From Pseudeuparius sepicola (taxonomy: Eukaryota; Arthropoda; Insecta; Coleoptera; Anthribidae), in NCBI GenBank assembly GCA_963920635.1, contig OY987298.1, positions 26,700,647 to 26,764,646 of the forward strand: 64,000 nt of DNA. The letters run 5' to 3'. Position 1 is the stretch's first letter, and each line of letters starts with the position of its first letter. The position numbers and the translations under genes are program-made. Positions 12,925 to 24,751 of the stretch are shown piece by piece. The notes below the pieces were generated by a model. The model did no database searches and was not told the DNA's origin. It was given only the letters and a program-made list of their open reading frames with translations.

Positions 12925-13400
12925 TGACCTGCAATCATATGATTACCCTTTCTATCTTCTTTGTGTGCTAGGATCGATGTGGACCCTGAGGCCGAAAAAC
13001 CTTGCAATCGTGTGATTGCATGCGTCTCTATACAAAAATATTGTAATAAATGTAACGTCTCTATAAGTCCAGAACCGAAATGCATTTTGCCTTTTGTCAA
13101 TTTCGTTTTTCGATTGGATTATGGCATATGTACGCCCGGGGCAGTCGTATGACTAGCAATCGTATGATTGCGCTCCTTTGGAAGCAGTCCTAGGACTTGC
13201 AATCGTAAGATTGCGCTTCCTATTATTTATTTGTGTTCGCGTATAAAGGGTCGATGTGGACACGGACTCACCTGCTAATCTTTTGTGTGCTTGTTTTTCA
13301 ATGGGGCATATACTCCCCGGGGCAGTCCTACGAATAGCAATCGTTTGATTGCGCCCCAGGAAGCAGTCTTAATGACTTGCAATCGTGTGATTGCGCTTCC
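12925..13400. repeat. Array of six GCAATCGTGTGATTGC-type palindromes
   Basis: A short palindrome of the form GCAATCGTxTGATTGC recurs at about 12931, 13002, 13153, 13198, 13338 and 13379. It is usually preceded by GACTT or GACTA and followed by GCTTCC or GCTCC. Units alternate between short and long spacing, and some carry a companion block GGGGCAGTCxTA. The arms stay complementary while the middle bases vary (GTGT, GTAT, GTAA, GTTT), as expected for a selected hairpin or a protein-binding dyad. Its function is unknown. Confidence 0.7.
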
Positions 13401-13722
13401 TTTATTTACCTTCCTAAGTTTTCCAATATCCTGCGGTTACATTATTACACCTTATTCATTGTCTACACCTCTTTTTACGCGGCGAACCCGACGAAAATCG
13501 CGAGGCGAGACACGTCTGTAGACGGCGATACAAAATAAAGCACTGAGATAGTTTCTAGCGACGATCGGGTGACTGGCGGCGGTTGGGACAAAAAACACCT
13601 TTCTTTAAACGTTTCTATGGCGTTTGTACAGAGTGAAGCAAACTACATTAGCATTTGTAATATGAAGGATGAGACTGCAGTATAATAAAAAAGAAATAAG
13701 ATTTAGATTTAGATTTAGAAAT

Positions 13723-13785
13723 AGATTTTTCCGTGCTTTCATGACTTCTCGGAATTTGTCACCCGCGCACGGAAAAATCTTTATT
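13723..13785. repeat. Short hairpin with 13-bp inverted ends
   Basis: AGATTTTTCCGTGC and its reverse complement GCACGGAAAAATC enclose about 35 bp. The CGCACGG core resembles the hairpin near 8855. This may be a solo remnant of a very small element. Confidence 0.55.
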
Positions 13786-14106
13786 TCCAGACTCGTAATG
13801 AAATATACTATTTTGTAGTTTCTATGCTTCATTAAACTATTTGCCCTTCCTTCCTCGTAAAAAATGGTGAATTTTGGTGAAATAAATTATTGATACCTGA
13901 GTGATTGATTGATATTTTAATTTATTACTTTGGCTTTATCTTATAGCCCGGGAGCCAGTGACAGATTTGTTCGACCAAAATCCTCTCAGCCGATAATTCG
14001 TAAAATGCTTCATTCAGTTACGTTATGAAGCATCGTGAACGTCAGCTGGGGTACCAGTGGTGGGTTGGACAATGGCACGGGGGGGTACAGTCGTTATGCA
14101 ATATTT

Positions 14107-14313
14107 GAAAGCAGTAGGTAAAAAAAAATATTTTTCGAATATTGAAGTCAACAGGTGTTTTGGGGCACGTTTTGGCAATTTCAATGCAAACGGTTGATTT
14201 GATCGTTATGAAACAAGAGTACCTACCTCTTTGTTGCAGAATAAAAACATGCACTAAAATGATGAATCCGCAAAGACCAAAAGGATAACCTCAAAAAAGT
14301 TACGAGTAAAAGC
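14107..14313. repeat. Dispersed repeat A, copy 1
   Basis: About 205 bp, from TTGAAAGCAGTAGGT to GTTACGAGTAAAAGCACG, are shared with 40177-40384 in the same orientation at roughly 85-90% identity by eye. It includes the block AACGGTTGATTTGATCGTTA. No coding frame is open through both copies. Confidence 0.75.
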
Positions 14314-14344
14314 ACGATCCAAAAACAGCGCAAGTGGCGCCCTC

Positions 14345-14500
14345 TGTGAGATACGTAGAAATTGACATTTTCAGCTTATTCTGCATCCCCAAAAACACAG
14401 CAGTGCCAAATTTCAGTTCAGCAGCTTGATTATTTCTGGAGATGTAGCCATAACTCAATTTAAAAAAATGAACTTTAACGCTCTGTATCTCTTAAACAAA
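14345..14500. repeat. Dispersed repeat B, copy 1
   Basis: The segment from TACGTAGAAATTGACATTTT to CTTTAACGC matches about 36250-36380, including TTCAGTTCAGCAGCTTG. At the second site a fold-back element has inserted next to the repeat's edge. Confidence 0.65.
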
Positions 14501-15492
14501 CAACATTTATATAAGGTATATTGGCCTTAATTGACTTTTTTTATTTAAACAAACCCCTAAGTATACCAACTGACAAATTTTCAACCGAGAGGAAATCACT
14601 GAAAATAGTTTTTATTTTTTCATGTTCGTATGAGCAGCTGACGTAGGTATATAGTCCACCACCTTACAGCCAGCTGACGTTTTTTTCCTTTAATTATTAT
14701 ATTAACTATTATCTGATTGTATCAAACACAATCTCCTTATAATATCATTTTCTTTTGAAAAGACATCTTCTTATCGATATTTATTAAAAAAAGTTAATAG
14801 AATGATAAAGCTAGTGATATATCTAAAGAGTTTTGACGAAGTTAGTTTTTAAAATTTTCAGAAATTTTATAAATAAATATTAAAAAAATGGCAAAAAAAA
14901 CTGAACCATTTAAGAGCGTTCGAATTGTCAAAATGAAACAACTTTATCAAGTAAAAGTTTTTGAAATTTTTAACAAACACATTTAAGCGATTTTTTAAAA
15001 TGCCATTTCTGACGTATAGCAATAGTCACGTGGTCACGCTCGAATGGGCTCTACAATAAAATTTCAAAATAAATCATTAATTAAAAATTTTCCCTCTATA
15101 ATGCGAACTTTTTGGAGGTCTATATATTATTTTAGGATTAGTGCGCAATATTGGAAAATAGGTACCTACATAATAGATATAAAAAGTTATGTGTAGTCCC
15201 ATTGACAGGTCATTTTTTACTTTTTCGTGAATTGTATGTTAGGTAAAAATAATAAACAATACCTTTTCTATTTTCTATAAAATGATTATTTTTTTATTAT
15301 TTTTCACCCTAGCAAAAAATGGTAAATCAAAAGTTGTAGAATTTTTTCTGTGAGTCTAAAGTAACTACCGGGGGCTACGTTAAACCAAGTGTTGTCAAGA
15401 TTTTAAATAAACTCACACTTTTTAAACGTAACGTCCTATACATATATTTTTATAATTTTGAAATCTACTCGTTATCACGGTTAAAATGAATA
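14500..15492. other. AT-rich DNA, nothing recognised
   Basis: A long AT-rich stretch without an open frame of note or a clear repeat boundary. Confidence 0.5.
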
Positions 15493-15751
15493 AAATTGTA
15501 GATCATTATCTTTTACCATTTTTGAGCTATTGCGTTTTCAAATGTTAAGAGCCTTTTAAGTGAAATCTAAAAACTATCCTTACATTTCAGAATTTGAGTT
15601 TCACATTCCTTCGGTGAAAACAAATTGTAGATCATTATCTTTTACCATTTTTGAGCTATTGCGTTTTCAAATGTTAAGAGCCTTTTAAGTGAAATCTAAA
15701 AACTATCCTTACATTTCAGAATTTGAGTTTCACATTCCTTCGGTGAAAACA
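15493..15751. repeat. Tandem duplication of a 129-bp unit
   Basis: Two adjacent copies starting at AAATTGTAGATCATTATC and ending in CTTCGGTGAAAACAA look identical by eye, at a period of 129 bp. The lack of divergence suggests a recent duplication or an assembly artefact. Confidence 0.9.
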
Positions 15752-16133
15752 ATTTTTTTATCGCATCAATCATCTACGTTTATCGGGAGATCCACAAACT
15801 CGAGTTAAATAAATTTAGTATAAAATTTAAAAACACAATATTTCAAAAACGGTGAAAGATAATGGTATAAAATTTCATATCATTTTATCCGCAATAATGA
15901 ATAAATTTCAAAAATGTAAAAATATGTAGGTAAAAATTATAAGTTCGATTAGTACCGTGACAACACCCTGTATAAAGTAACTGTTAGTTCCATTAGAATC
16001 GCAGAAAAGTATTCTACAACTTTTGTCTTATCTTACGTTAATACCCCTGTGCTCACATGCGTATGTACCCATGTTATTAGGTGTCACCACAAACAAAAGT
16101 TCACACCAGTTGACTCAGGTCAGTATCTACAAT

Positions 16134-16176
16134 ACAGTACGGTGCGGTGCGGTGCGGTACGGTACAGGACAGTACA
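16134..16176. repeat. Short pentanucleotide repeat (GGTGC/GGTAC)
   Basis: CAGTACGGTGC is followed by further GGTGC and GGTAC units. It is a small impure microsatellite. Confidence 0.7.
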
Positions 16177-16516
16177 AGTATAGTAAAGTATAGTAAGGAC
16201 GTAGTCAGTTCCCCCATCTAAAGTTTTCAGGAAATGGGATATTTTTAAATAATTTCAGAATAAAATTCAATGAATGACATAAAACTGTGTTTCACTTAAA
16301 GTCTAGACAATTCATCATTTTTTTACGGGTTCACCGATTTTCAAAAACTTTTTTTTAAATTCGTCTTTTTCATGACCTACTGCGATCAAAATTAGACTCT
16401 CAAAAACTGCAAAAGTACATTAGGTATTTTTATTAGGAAACAAATTAATAGCACAGTCGTAATTATTGGCCATACCCAAAAACACCGAAAGATATTTTCT
16501 TAAATTTTAATAAAAA

Positions 16517-17910
16517 TACTGTTCACAATAAAAATACTGTTTTTTTTACATTTTATTCTACACTTTTAACTTATGCCTATTAAAAAATATAAACAATATT
16601 AAACTTTAGTAAGTATTTTCAATAAAGAGCACCCTGGATACGTCGATAACAATCAATTTTCAAATCTTTTTTAATGAACTTATTATATTTTAGTCCACCC
16701 TGCACAACAATACATTTTTCCAACCTCTTTTTACAATTATTTTCAGTAACTTTTGCAATTCGTTTTGTGATAGACCTGCACGCTTTGGGAATATTTTCTT
16801 TTAATTCATTTCTGGTGGCAGAACGAGTTCGATATATACCCTTTCTTTAAGGGTACCCTAAAGAAAAAAATCTAAAAGTGTAAGGTCTGGAGAACGAGGA
16901 GGCCATGTTATGAGAGGACTATTTCGTCAGATCCATTTTCCAGGAAATTTGGCGCTGTATTTTGTACGTATTTTGTATGAACATATTTTGTCGCAATGTT
17001 ATTGGTATGTCTTCAGTCTCGTTCACAATTCATTACTTAAAAAATTAAGAAAAACATCGGCGTTTAAACTGTTCTCAATAAAGAAAGGTCCTATTAATTT
17101 ATTGTTGAAAACGCCACACCAAACATTCACTTTAGATGAATAATACCCGTTTGCAATTTATCACCCAATGACACCCAATGGGGGTTTTGATCTGCCCAGT
17201 GACGTGAATTCTGGGAAGATTATTTTTTAAAAAATCCTGCTGTATGAATACATCTCTTATTGGCACCACAATGCATACCTATCTCCATTTTCTAGGGTAT
17301 GTAAAAATTTGGGTTTGTATGGGATTTTTTTCTTCAGTTTTAGACACCGCATAATACTTTCGTTGGCTTCATATTAACTTCTCTTGAAATTTGCCTTATA
17401 CCTACTGGTCTTCGCATTTCCTTCTAGTTGATTTAAAATAATGTTGTCTGCGGCAATAGTGATATTTCTTCTTCGTTTTGTTAAACTAACTTTACCAGTT
17501 CTATCAAATTCCATATTAACTCTGGTTACCCAGCCGCTTCTCGATAAGTCCTATATGGTTGTATCCTACAAGTCCAACTAATTCTATTCTTTGATTCAAT
17601 AATGTTAAGGTTCGCACCATTTTTATACTAATCCGGTTGCTGCAATTGTCACCAGAAATAAAAATAAGTGACAATCTTTTGATTCCATGGCATTCTATGA
17701 TAAAACGTTTTATATTTAGCATAGTGTAATACGAAGTTCGTTAAAAAAGATTTGAAAATTGATTGGTGCTCTTTAATACTTACTAAAATTTATTATTGTT
17801 TATGTTTTTTAATAGGCATAATTTAAAGGTGTAGAAAAAATGTAAAAAAACACCAAGAGAAAAAACGATTTTCTTCGATTTCTTTTATTTTTATTGTGAA
17901 CGTCCAGTAT
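16517..17910 (-). mobile_element. Decayed mariner-like transposon with long inverted arms
   Basis: Inverted ends starting TACTG...TTCACAATAAAAAT flank about 1.39 kb. Inversion continues for about 150 bp, with AATCAATTTTCAAATCTTTT on one side and its reverse complement on the other. The minus strand holds pieces of a DDE transposase in shifting frames. These include WPPRSPDLTLLDFFL at about 16900-16855, the signature around the last catalytic Asp of mariner-type (DD34D) enzymes, followed by KERVY. The following Trp codon of the expected LWG motif reads TAG. Many stops and frameshifts are present, so it cannot be active. Confidence 0.7.
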
Positions 17911-20220
17911 AAGGAAAGGCCATGAAATCGTGGAAATTGATGGCTTATGTGAGCCCTAATCAAACTGCAAAAGAAATAATTTTAAAATATCTCTCGCTCT
18001 TTGTACAGAGTACTCAGAAAACCGTATTTTTCCTATGTTTGAAGCTATTTTCTGAACGCCCTGTATAAGCTATGACCGTGAAACTTGGTATGTGGGACAC
18101 GAACATTAACTAGAGATGAACCATATAAAATTATTTAAGGTTTTTGGGAATTAAAAGTCAAGGTTGCATATTAACCATTTATTTCACACAAATGTACATT
18201 TGTATAACATTTTTGATTGATAAAATACATACTTGAAAGTTGCTCTCTATAGCCTAATAAGAAATCTGCTTATTTGCATTTTATAAAATTCGCGAAAATT
18301 CATTAGTTACCTACTTCTTATTTAACTTGTTCTGAGCTTGAAGGAAGAACACCACTTTCTTTGCATCAAACAAAATTTCGGATTTCTCTATCGTCTAGTC
18401 GTTGTAAAATATTGCAGAAAAGTGGCGCTGACCTTCTTATGAGTTATTCTTATTCCTAACTATACAGGGTGTCCCCGGATTGATAACAGTGAATGGTAAC
18501 AATTTAGGAGTTGGAATTTGACGTTTGGGTATTCAGGCCAGCTTTGTTCAAAACGTTATTTGAGGAAAATTTTTATATTTCAGAAATCAAGTCGGCCTTG
18601 ATGGGAGCAAAAACTTAATTAGTTTGAGTAAAGTACCTCTTGTGATAAAAACAAATTTTATAAGAAAATGTTTTCCAGCAATATTACAGTCCATGTGCTA
18701 AATTTTGAGACAATAGGCATTTTTTATTTTCTTTGATTTTATTCATTTTATTAGAATTACAATAAAAGAATAAAAATGGACTAATCGTTTTGAGGTTTGA
18801 TATATGGACATAACCAAAAATAAGTTTCTGCTCTTGTTGAGGATTACTTGATTTCCAAAAAATAAAAATGTGGCTAAAACTAAGTACTTTCTAATAAAGA
18901 AGACCAATATCAGCAGACGTAAAATTTCAAGTCGTTCACTAACAATAATGAAGTTAATTTGAGGACACCCCATGAAACCGCATAACTTAAAAAATTAAAG
19001 GTTCACTAATAACGAAAATAACATTTTGAGAGCATTCTCGAATGAATTATCTTTGTACAATACTAAACATAAATTTATTGATACACTATTTACAATATTG
19101 GTACTTTGTGGCCGATCATCCTGAAAAATTTACGTATGTATCTATACCTATAATATTAGAGCGTATTTTTGCATATAAAAAATAATATTCTAATTCGTAT
19201 GTTGTTAATTATTGTTATTCCTATAGAATAATCACTTTATTTATACAAAAATATGGTACATCTGTTTCCAGTAACAGAAATAAATTACCTGTACGACTAC
19301 CGATATTATTCTACTGTTTTAATATTAACAACAAATAATAATATAACATTTTAATAGGTGTCCTCACGCACTCAGAAACGTTAAAAGCACGACAAATATC
19401 ACAGTGTAACATTTAATATTAATAAAAAATATTTTCTATTTATTCCATGCTGGTTTATTTAACGAGACAGGTAAAAATAGCTGGTTTAGAGAAGCAATAA
19501 AGTATTTACACCACTTCTACTTTTCGCTCCTATTATCTAATGAAAATTTTCAGAGATATACAGTGTTCCCTAGATTGGTTTCGGAATTAGTGTAAACGAC
19601 GCGACGAGTCGGATAACTCCTGTTTATCCACAAATCGAAATATTTTCGATATGAATAAAAATATTACAGAGGAGAGTTTTCGAATTTTTTGAAACTTATA
19701 CTTATATATTCCCAATTGGCTGTAGGGGTTATAAAACTGGTCTGAGAAAATTAAGACTGGCTTGTCAAACACCACTAGCGCTTGCCTATAGGTATTGTAA
19801 CCTATGTAATTTTATGGAGAATAGAATTTTGGGCTTTAAAAGGGAAAATATGTGGATACTGAATAGGTGGATGTGTAATTTTTTCATTTTAAAAAGATAA
19901 ATAAATGGAAAATAAAAATTTTGAGACTGTTGAAAATGCAAAAATATGCCAAGAGACAATTTTTCCTTGGAATAAAAAAATATACAAATGTGTAAAACAA
20001 TTTTTTTTGTAGAAGGTGATGAAATAAATTTGAGGTATATCTCCACTACTGGCTATTTGGTAACTTGGAATCATTACATTTTGTGACACTCGATCAATGC
20101 ATGCTATGTAGCGTCTAACATAGTTTAAATATAAGTATTTTAATATATATATAAAGTTACAATTTCGAAAATTCAAATATAATATATATCTCTCAAACGA
20201 GGCGTTTGTATAAACAATAT
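17911..20220. other. AT-rich DNA with an isolated element terminus
   Basis: No gene was recognised. A TA-CAGGGTGTCCCC terminus of the type used by IS630-like elements occurs at 18464-18477, and a weaker TACAGTGTTCCCT at about 19558 in the same direction, but no matching inverted end was found for either. Confidence 0.45.
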
Positions 20221-21446
20221 ACAGGGTATCCCAACGAAAATTTGACCCCCCAAAAAATTCGAAAACCGAACAATATTTGAAAATTCGCCGAGACCCGTCG
20301 ATTTTTGTTTTAGGGGGGAGCTTTTTTGACAGTCAAGCCAACCCGATATGTTCTTCCCCCTAATCCCTAGCAACCCCAACTTTAAAATTTCAAATGGAAC
20401 TACCCCCCTTGTGGTGCATCATTTTGTTGCGAATACAGTGATGTATCGTCTTTAGAATTCTGTTGAGATTTGACAGAATTATTGGCTAAAAACGGAAAGT
20501 TTACAATCCACTGTACGCGTAGTAATTTGTACACAAATGCCTTCCACTATTAAGGTTTTTATCTACTACACACGACCAAATTACCTAGTGATGTGTCGAT
20601 CAGTTAACAAAAAAGTCACAAATGAAAAAGCTGAAGCAAAACAAAAAAAGTTCATACGAATTCAAACCGTATATCTTTTTAAAATATGTAACAAAAAGTC
20701 ACTGCTATTGAAGTGTAAACGTGTTTTTGAAATGGTTTATTTTATCATGGAAAGGTTAGAAATTGTTGCAATTCGTGCTGTAGCTTTAGTGCAAACATGA
20801 TTTTGATAACAAATTGCAACAATTTCTACCTTTTCCGCGATAGAACAAACAAACCATTTCGAAAATACGTTTCCACTTTCAATAGCAGGCTGAAAGTAAC
20901 GATTTCGTAGTTAGAAGCAAAAAAACGGGAACTTTTTTGTGACAGTGACTTTTTGTTACATATTTTAAAAATATATAAGGTTTGAATTCGTATGAACTTT
21001 TTTTGTTTTGCTTCTGCTTTTTCATTTGTGACTTTTTTGTAAACTGATCGAAACGTCAATAAGAACTATGTAATTTGGTCGTGTGTAGTAGATAAAAAAC
21101 TTAATAGTGGCGGGCATTTGTGTAGAAATTACTACGCGTACAGTGGTTTGTCAACTTTCCGTTTTTAGCCAATAATTCTGTCAAATCTCAACAGAATTCT
21201 AAAAACGATACACCACTGTATTCGCAATACAAAGGGCTACCCCACAAGGGGGGTAGTTCCATTTGAAATTTTAAAGTTGGGGTTGCTAGGGATTAGGGGG
21301 ATGAACATATCGGGTTGGCTTGACTGTCAAAAAAGTTCCCCCCAAAAACAAAAATCGACGGGTCTCGGCGAATTTTCAAATATTGTTCGGTTTTCGAATT
21401 TTTTTTTTTTGGGGGGGGGGGTCAAGTTTTCGTTGGGATACCCTGT
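20221..21446. mobile_element. Giant palindromic fold-back element (1.2 kb)
   Basis: The element runs from CAGGGTATCCCAACG (TA at 20220-20221) to CGTTGGGATACCCTG (TA at 21446-21447). The left arm, to about 20777, is matched by the reverse complement of about 20810-21446. Arms are about 560-630 bp, with a roughly 70-bp difference in length and a loop of only about 30 bp. Almost the whole element is one hairpin. The two mirror-image frames (87 and 77 codons) and the AACCCCAACTTT/GGGGTTGCTAGGG blocks are parts of the palindrome and not genes. No transposase was seen. Confidence 0.9.
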
Positions 21447-21709
21447 ATACAGGGTGTCTACTTTTAAGTGTATACAAATCGATAAAAATGTATTTTATGA
21501 GATATTTTCAAAAACCTTTTTTTTTGTTCGAAAGGTCTTTAAATGTATAATCCTGTCCACTGTTCATCAAACTCATATAACAGTGTATCTGAAAACGTCA
21601 AACAAATTGGAAGTTATAAATTATTTCTTAAAAGACTGAAACTATATTTAGAATGTTAGTACCTATTTAATCTTAATAATACATTTTGCAAATTGTATAA
21701 ATTCATATA

Positions 21710-22233
21710 CCGGGTGTCCCATTTTAAGTGCCGCAGTTGAATATTTTCTGAACCTAAAGTGCTAGCGAAAAAAGTTTCAGATAAAATTTGCAGTATTCGA
21801 AGGGGGCCAGCCGACTCTTACTTCATTTTTGTAAGAGATGGCAATTTTCAAGGTCAATTCAAGGTCAACTTTCGTTTTTTAAATGGAAACGTATTATTTT
21901 TTGTGCGGAATATGATTCTGCGTTATTTTCTGCATACATTACGTTATGAGTGGATTTTTAATCAGGGTCCTGGAAACCACAATTAAATCATAATATGTAA
22001 TTTTTACATTTTTATTTTCGGTAAGAAAAATGCATTATTTAGGGTAATAAATGTTCAAATGTCAAATATCAAAAACATTGTGTTTCGGAATCAGGCCACC
22101 ACTATGGACGCTATGCGCCAACGAATAGCAAATGCCTGTGAGAATAGTCCACAAAGGGTTCTTTTAGAATGTTTACAACACTTTCGTCGCAGAGTATATA
22201 CAAATGTGTATCGACGCAAATGGAGGTACATTT
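21710..22233. mobile_element. Fold-back DNA transposon, left part (split by the retrotransposon)
   Basis: Starts CCGGGTGTCCCATTTTAAG after TA (21708-21709). About 350 bp is repeated inverted at 29192-29538, where the end reads GGGACACCCGA before TA. Without the retrotransposon and one target copy the element would be about 0.87 kb. The left arm is an inverted copy of the 3' end, and the middle holds the last part of a transposase gene. The left arm reaches into codons for the transposase tail. Confidence 0.85.
22104..22233 (+). pseudogene. C-terminal fragment of an IS630/mariner-like transposase
   Basis: The frame from ATGGACGC gives MDAMRQRIANACENSPQ, a C-terminal stretch common in insect IS630-type transposases. 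It runs on through an FRRRV motif. A 2-bp shift near 22205-22212 moves the tail into another frame, which continues as an IDANGGTFE-type ending. The LTR retrotransposon inserted within this tail, and the final codons lie beyond the element after 29187. The catalytic domain is absent, so this is a non-functional relic. Confidence 0.7.
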
Positions 22234-23167
22234 TGTAAACCGTGGTTTTATTTTTATTTTGTATTCTAAATACCTATATTATATTCTTATTCGTAATATA
22301 TTTTTTTACGTGTAAACACCCATAATCTAAACTATTTCAATTATCAGTAACAATTAAATATCATCTAAACAATAAATACTTCCAAAACAATAGTGTGCGC
22401 AAAAGTACAAGCGCGCTACTGGATTCATACTGTGAGAGAGCAATCCTAAAATTGACCTGCTCAGTAATAATCGGCCGTCGCATGCATTAACACTTTGGGT
22501 ACCCGCCGTCAAGTTGTTGTTGATTGAAGTGTGGTTTTCTGTGATTTTGAGATCGGGAAAAGTCCTGTTTCTCGAGGTGATGTTGATATGAATGATAGTG
22601 GTGCTTTTGATACACCTGGCTTTTATGAGTAAGTCCGTACAGATCTGTTACCGCACATTTGGTGCCGGCACAATGGGTGCGAAAGCCTCTGTCCATTTTG
22701 GGGACGATAGCTTGTTCCTCGAGTGCTGACTGGTGAGATTAGAGGCCTCACTTGGGGCTCGATGACACGAATAAACATGTGGGGTGCCAGTACCACACCC
22801 CCTGTCTAATTCGTTGGGATGCTTTACTGTTTAGCGGCAGTTGAGTATCCGGGGAAGCCTTTACTTATTTTAGGTGACACTAGCTAGTCGTCGAAGATAT
22901 TATATGATAGTAAAATGCTAAGAAAGATATCCGATATGACGGACGCATGGAGGTTAACCGGGAGTAAAGGGGCTAACAACCCCCGGTGAGTATACCATAA
23001 TTGTATCAAGGTAGCAGGTCAGTAACTGTTGCTTTTGTCTTTTTCATATGCCCGAGTTTGTACAACAATATAAAGTATTTAGCCGTCGAGTGAATTTGCA
23101 TTGTGAAGACCCCCTGATTGAGAGCCACTGACAAGGTAAATAATCTACATTTCAAATGATTTTTACA
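22234..23167 (+). repeat. 5' LTR
   Basis: Line-by-line comparison with 28254-29187 (offset 6020) showed no difference over 934 bp. The ends are TG and CA. AATAAA signals occur at about 22370 and 22770, but the R/U5 border cannot be fixed by eye. A 69-codon minus-strand frame occurs in both copies and is not considered a gene. The expected tRNA primer site follows at once, but the nearest TGG is at 23176-23178, 8 bp downstream, and it could not be matched to a tRNA. Confidence 0.95.
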
Positions 23168-23782
23168 TTCAGGTGTGGGGTAAAACAATCAATTCACTCG
23201 AATGGCATTTTCAAAAATTGTTAAATCCTAAGGTACCTAAATTGCCAAAAAACTTAATTAAAATTATGAACTCGTATACTGTTGAAATTTAATCGTTGCC
23301 CGTGGGCCGCTGAAAGTAAACAACTTGGCGCGCTTGAGGAAAAGAGGCATAATACCCATTCAGTTATCGACAAAATAAGAGTTCTAGTTTATATAATAAC
23401 CGATTGAATGCCACCTTAGTCTTCAAGACTAATGAAATATAATATTTGGGTTATAAAGACGAGACTAAAAGCCCAATGATTAAAAGTGTTAAGACTGACT
23501 TATAAAAGAACTTTGTCGGGGCGACGGATTTTATTTTAATCAGTTAGTATGCTATCCGTTCGTATTACGATTCGCAGTAGCCAAGTCTTGAAGTGATATA
23601 CCTACTGTCTCTTGTTTGCGGAGTTAGTTCTAGACTTTTAACTTGTTTTGAGTTTTTACCTGACATAAGAAAACTTGAGGTAAGTTTACATTGTTGTTAG
23701 GTATATCATCTTGTGGTGGAACGATTTATGTTTTATAATTTATTTAAATATGCAACAAGTACAGTGCGCGTTTGGTTTAAGG
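23168..23782 (+). other. Retrotransposon 5' leader
   Basis: The 615-bp untranslated leader between the 5' LTR and the preferred gag start should contain the primer-binding and packaging sites. Its first bases are TTCAGGTGTGGGGTAAAACA. No standard insect tRNA 3' end complement was recognised, so priming is unresolved. Confidence 0.6.
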
Positions 23783-24751
23783 ATGGCGCAGGAAAATCGT
23801 ATGGTTGTCCAAAAAAGAAAAAGGATTTGCGTGATAGAATCCTCTTCAGATGAAGAAGATTCAGTGCCTACCACCAGCTCAGTAGATCCAACCAATGACG
23901 AAAACATTATTTCTGAGTTGGCAGGGATGGTTAAAAATTTAGTGAGGACGATTGAATTACAAACAACTGGCAAAAGAGTTGTTCATGAAGAGGCCAACTT
24001 TCGAGCTAATATTGTACCTGTATTCAATCCGGAAGATCAAGGACAAACTGTAGAAAGATGGTGCGACAGAATCGACGAACTCCGAAGTCTTTACAACTGG
24101 AGCGACGAACGAACGAACTACAACGCTTTACTAAAATTGGAGGGACTTGCTAAGACATGGTATCAGAGCCTACCGACTATTAGTTTCACCTGGGAAGAAT
24201 GGAAATTAAAATTGAAATCAGCTTTTCCCTCTAGGCGTGATTTTTCCCATCGTCTACAAGAAATGATGCAGCGTACCAAACGAAGGCACGAGTCTTACAT
24301 AACCTATTATTATGAAAAGGAAGCATTATTGAACCAATGCAAGATAGTTGGAGCAGATGCAGTCGCATGTCTGATAAGTGGAATCCCAGACCCAACGATA
24401 CAAGCGGCTGCTCGAGCAAAGGATTGTGTAACTTGTGAGGCTTTGCTCAATTTCCTCCGGACTTGCGAGATGTCACCACCTGGCACTTCGGGTCAAGCAC
24501 ATCAAATTACCTACAGAAGTAACAAACCATCAACTAATGTAAAACAATTTGGAAAAAGACAACTCTTTAAGGCCAAGGAACGAGTCATTTGTTTTAAATG
24601 CCAGGGCAAAGGACACCGAGCAACAGAATGTAGAAGGTCAAATTTAAAATGTTTCAACTGCCAACGCTTTGGGCATCGAGCTCACGACTGTACAAGCCGA
24701 CAACCCCAGAAAGACCAAAAGGGCGGACCTACCACCGAAAGAGTCTTGTGA
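23783..24751 (+). CDS. gag: Retrotransposon Gag
   Basis: Encodes the structural polyprotein that forms the intracellular particle in which reverse transcription occurs. The Met at 23783 (MAQENRMVVQ) is preferred. The frame is open 24 codons further up, to 23711, and that extension is hydrophobic and unlike Gag. Counted from 23783 it has an acidic SSSDEEDS patch near residue 23 and a retrotransposon Gag domain around residues 70-190 (RIDELRSLYNW, then WYQSLP, then WEEWK). Near the C-terminus are two CCHC zinc knuckles, CFKCQGKGHRATEC and CFNCQRFGHRAHDC, which bind RNA. The frame ends in TGA at 24749-24751, followed by CTAG, and is in phase with pol. The protein is 322 aa, complete, with no damage. 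Confidence 0.93.
   Translation: MAQENRMVVQKRKRICVIESSSDEEDSVPTTSSVDPTNDENIISELAGMVKNLVRTIELQTTGKRVVHEEANFRANIVPVFNPEDQGQTVERWCDRIDELRSLYNWSDERTNYNALLKLEGLAKTWYQSLPTISFTWEEWKLKLKSAFPSRRDFSHRLQEMMQRTKRRHESYITYYYEKEALLNQCKIVGADAVACLISGIPDPTIQAAARAKDCVTCEALLNFLRTCEMSPPGTSGQAHQITYRSNKPSTNVKQFGKRQLFKAKERVICFKCQGKGHRATECRRSNLKCFNCQRFGHRAHDCTSRQPQKDQKGGPTTERVL

Larger units (their letters stand above)
9545..13687. mobile_element. Possible 4.1-kb element with inverted ends (family unknown)
   Basis: The left edge reads TATACTGCAGTCTCATCCTT and continues through TTACAAATACTAATGTAG. Its reverse complement is found at about 13640-13687. Beyond that motif the right end shares more than 100 bp with the inverted 9330-9460 segment, including the GTTTGTACAGAGTGAAGC and CCGCCAGTCACC blocks. 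No transposase was recognised between the ends. The interior holds a LINE fragment and a repeat array. It could equally be two independent copies of a short repeat that happen to face each other. Confidence 0.4.
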
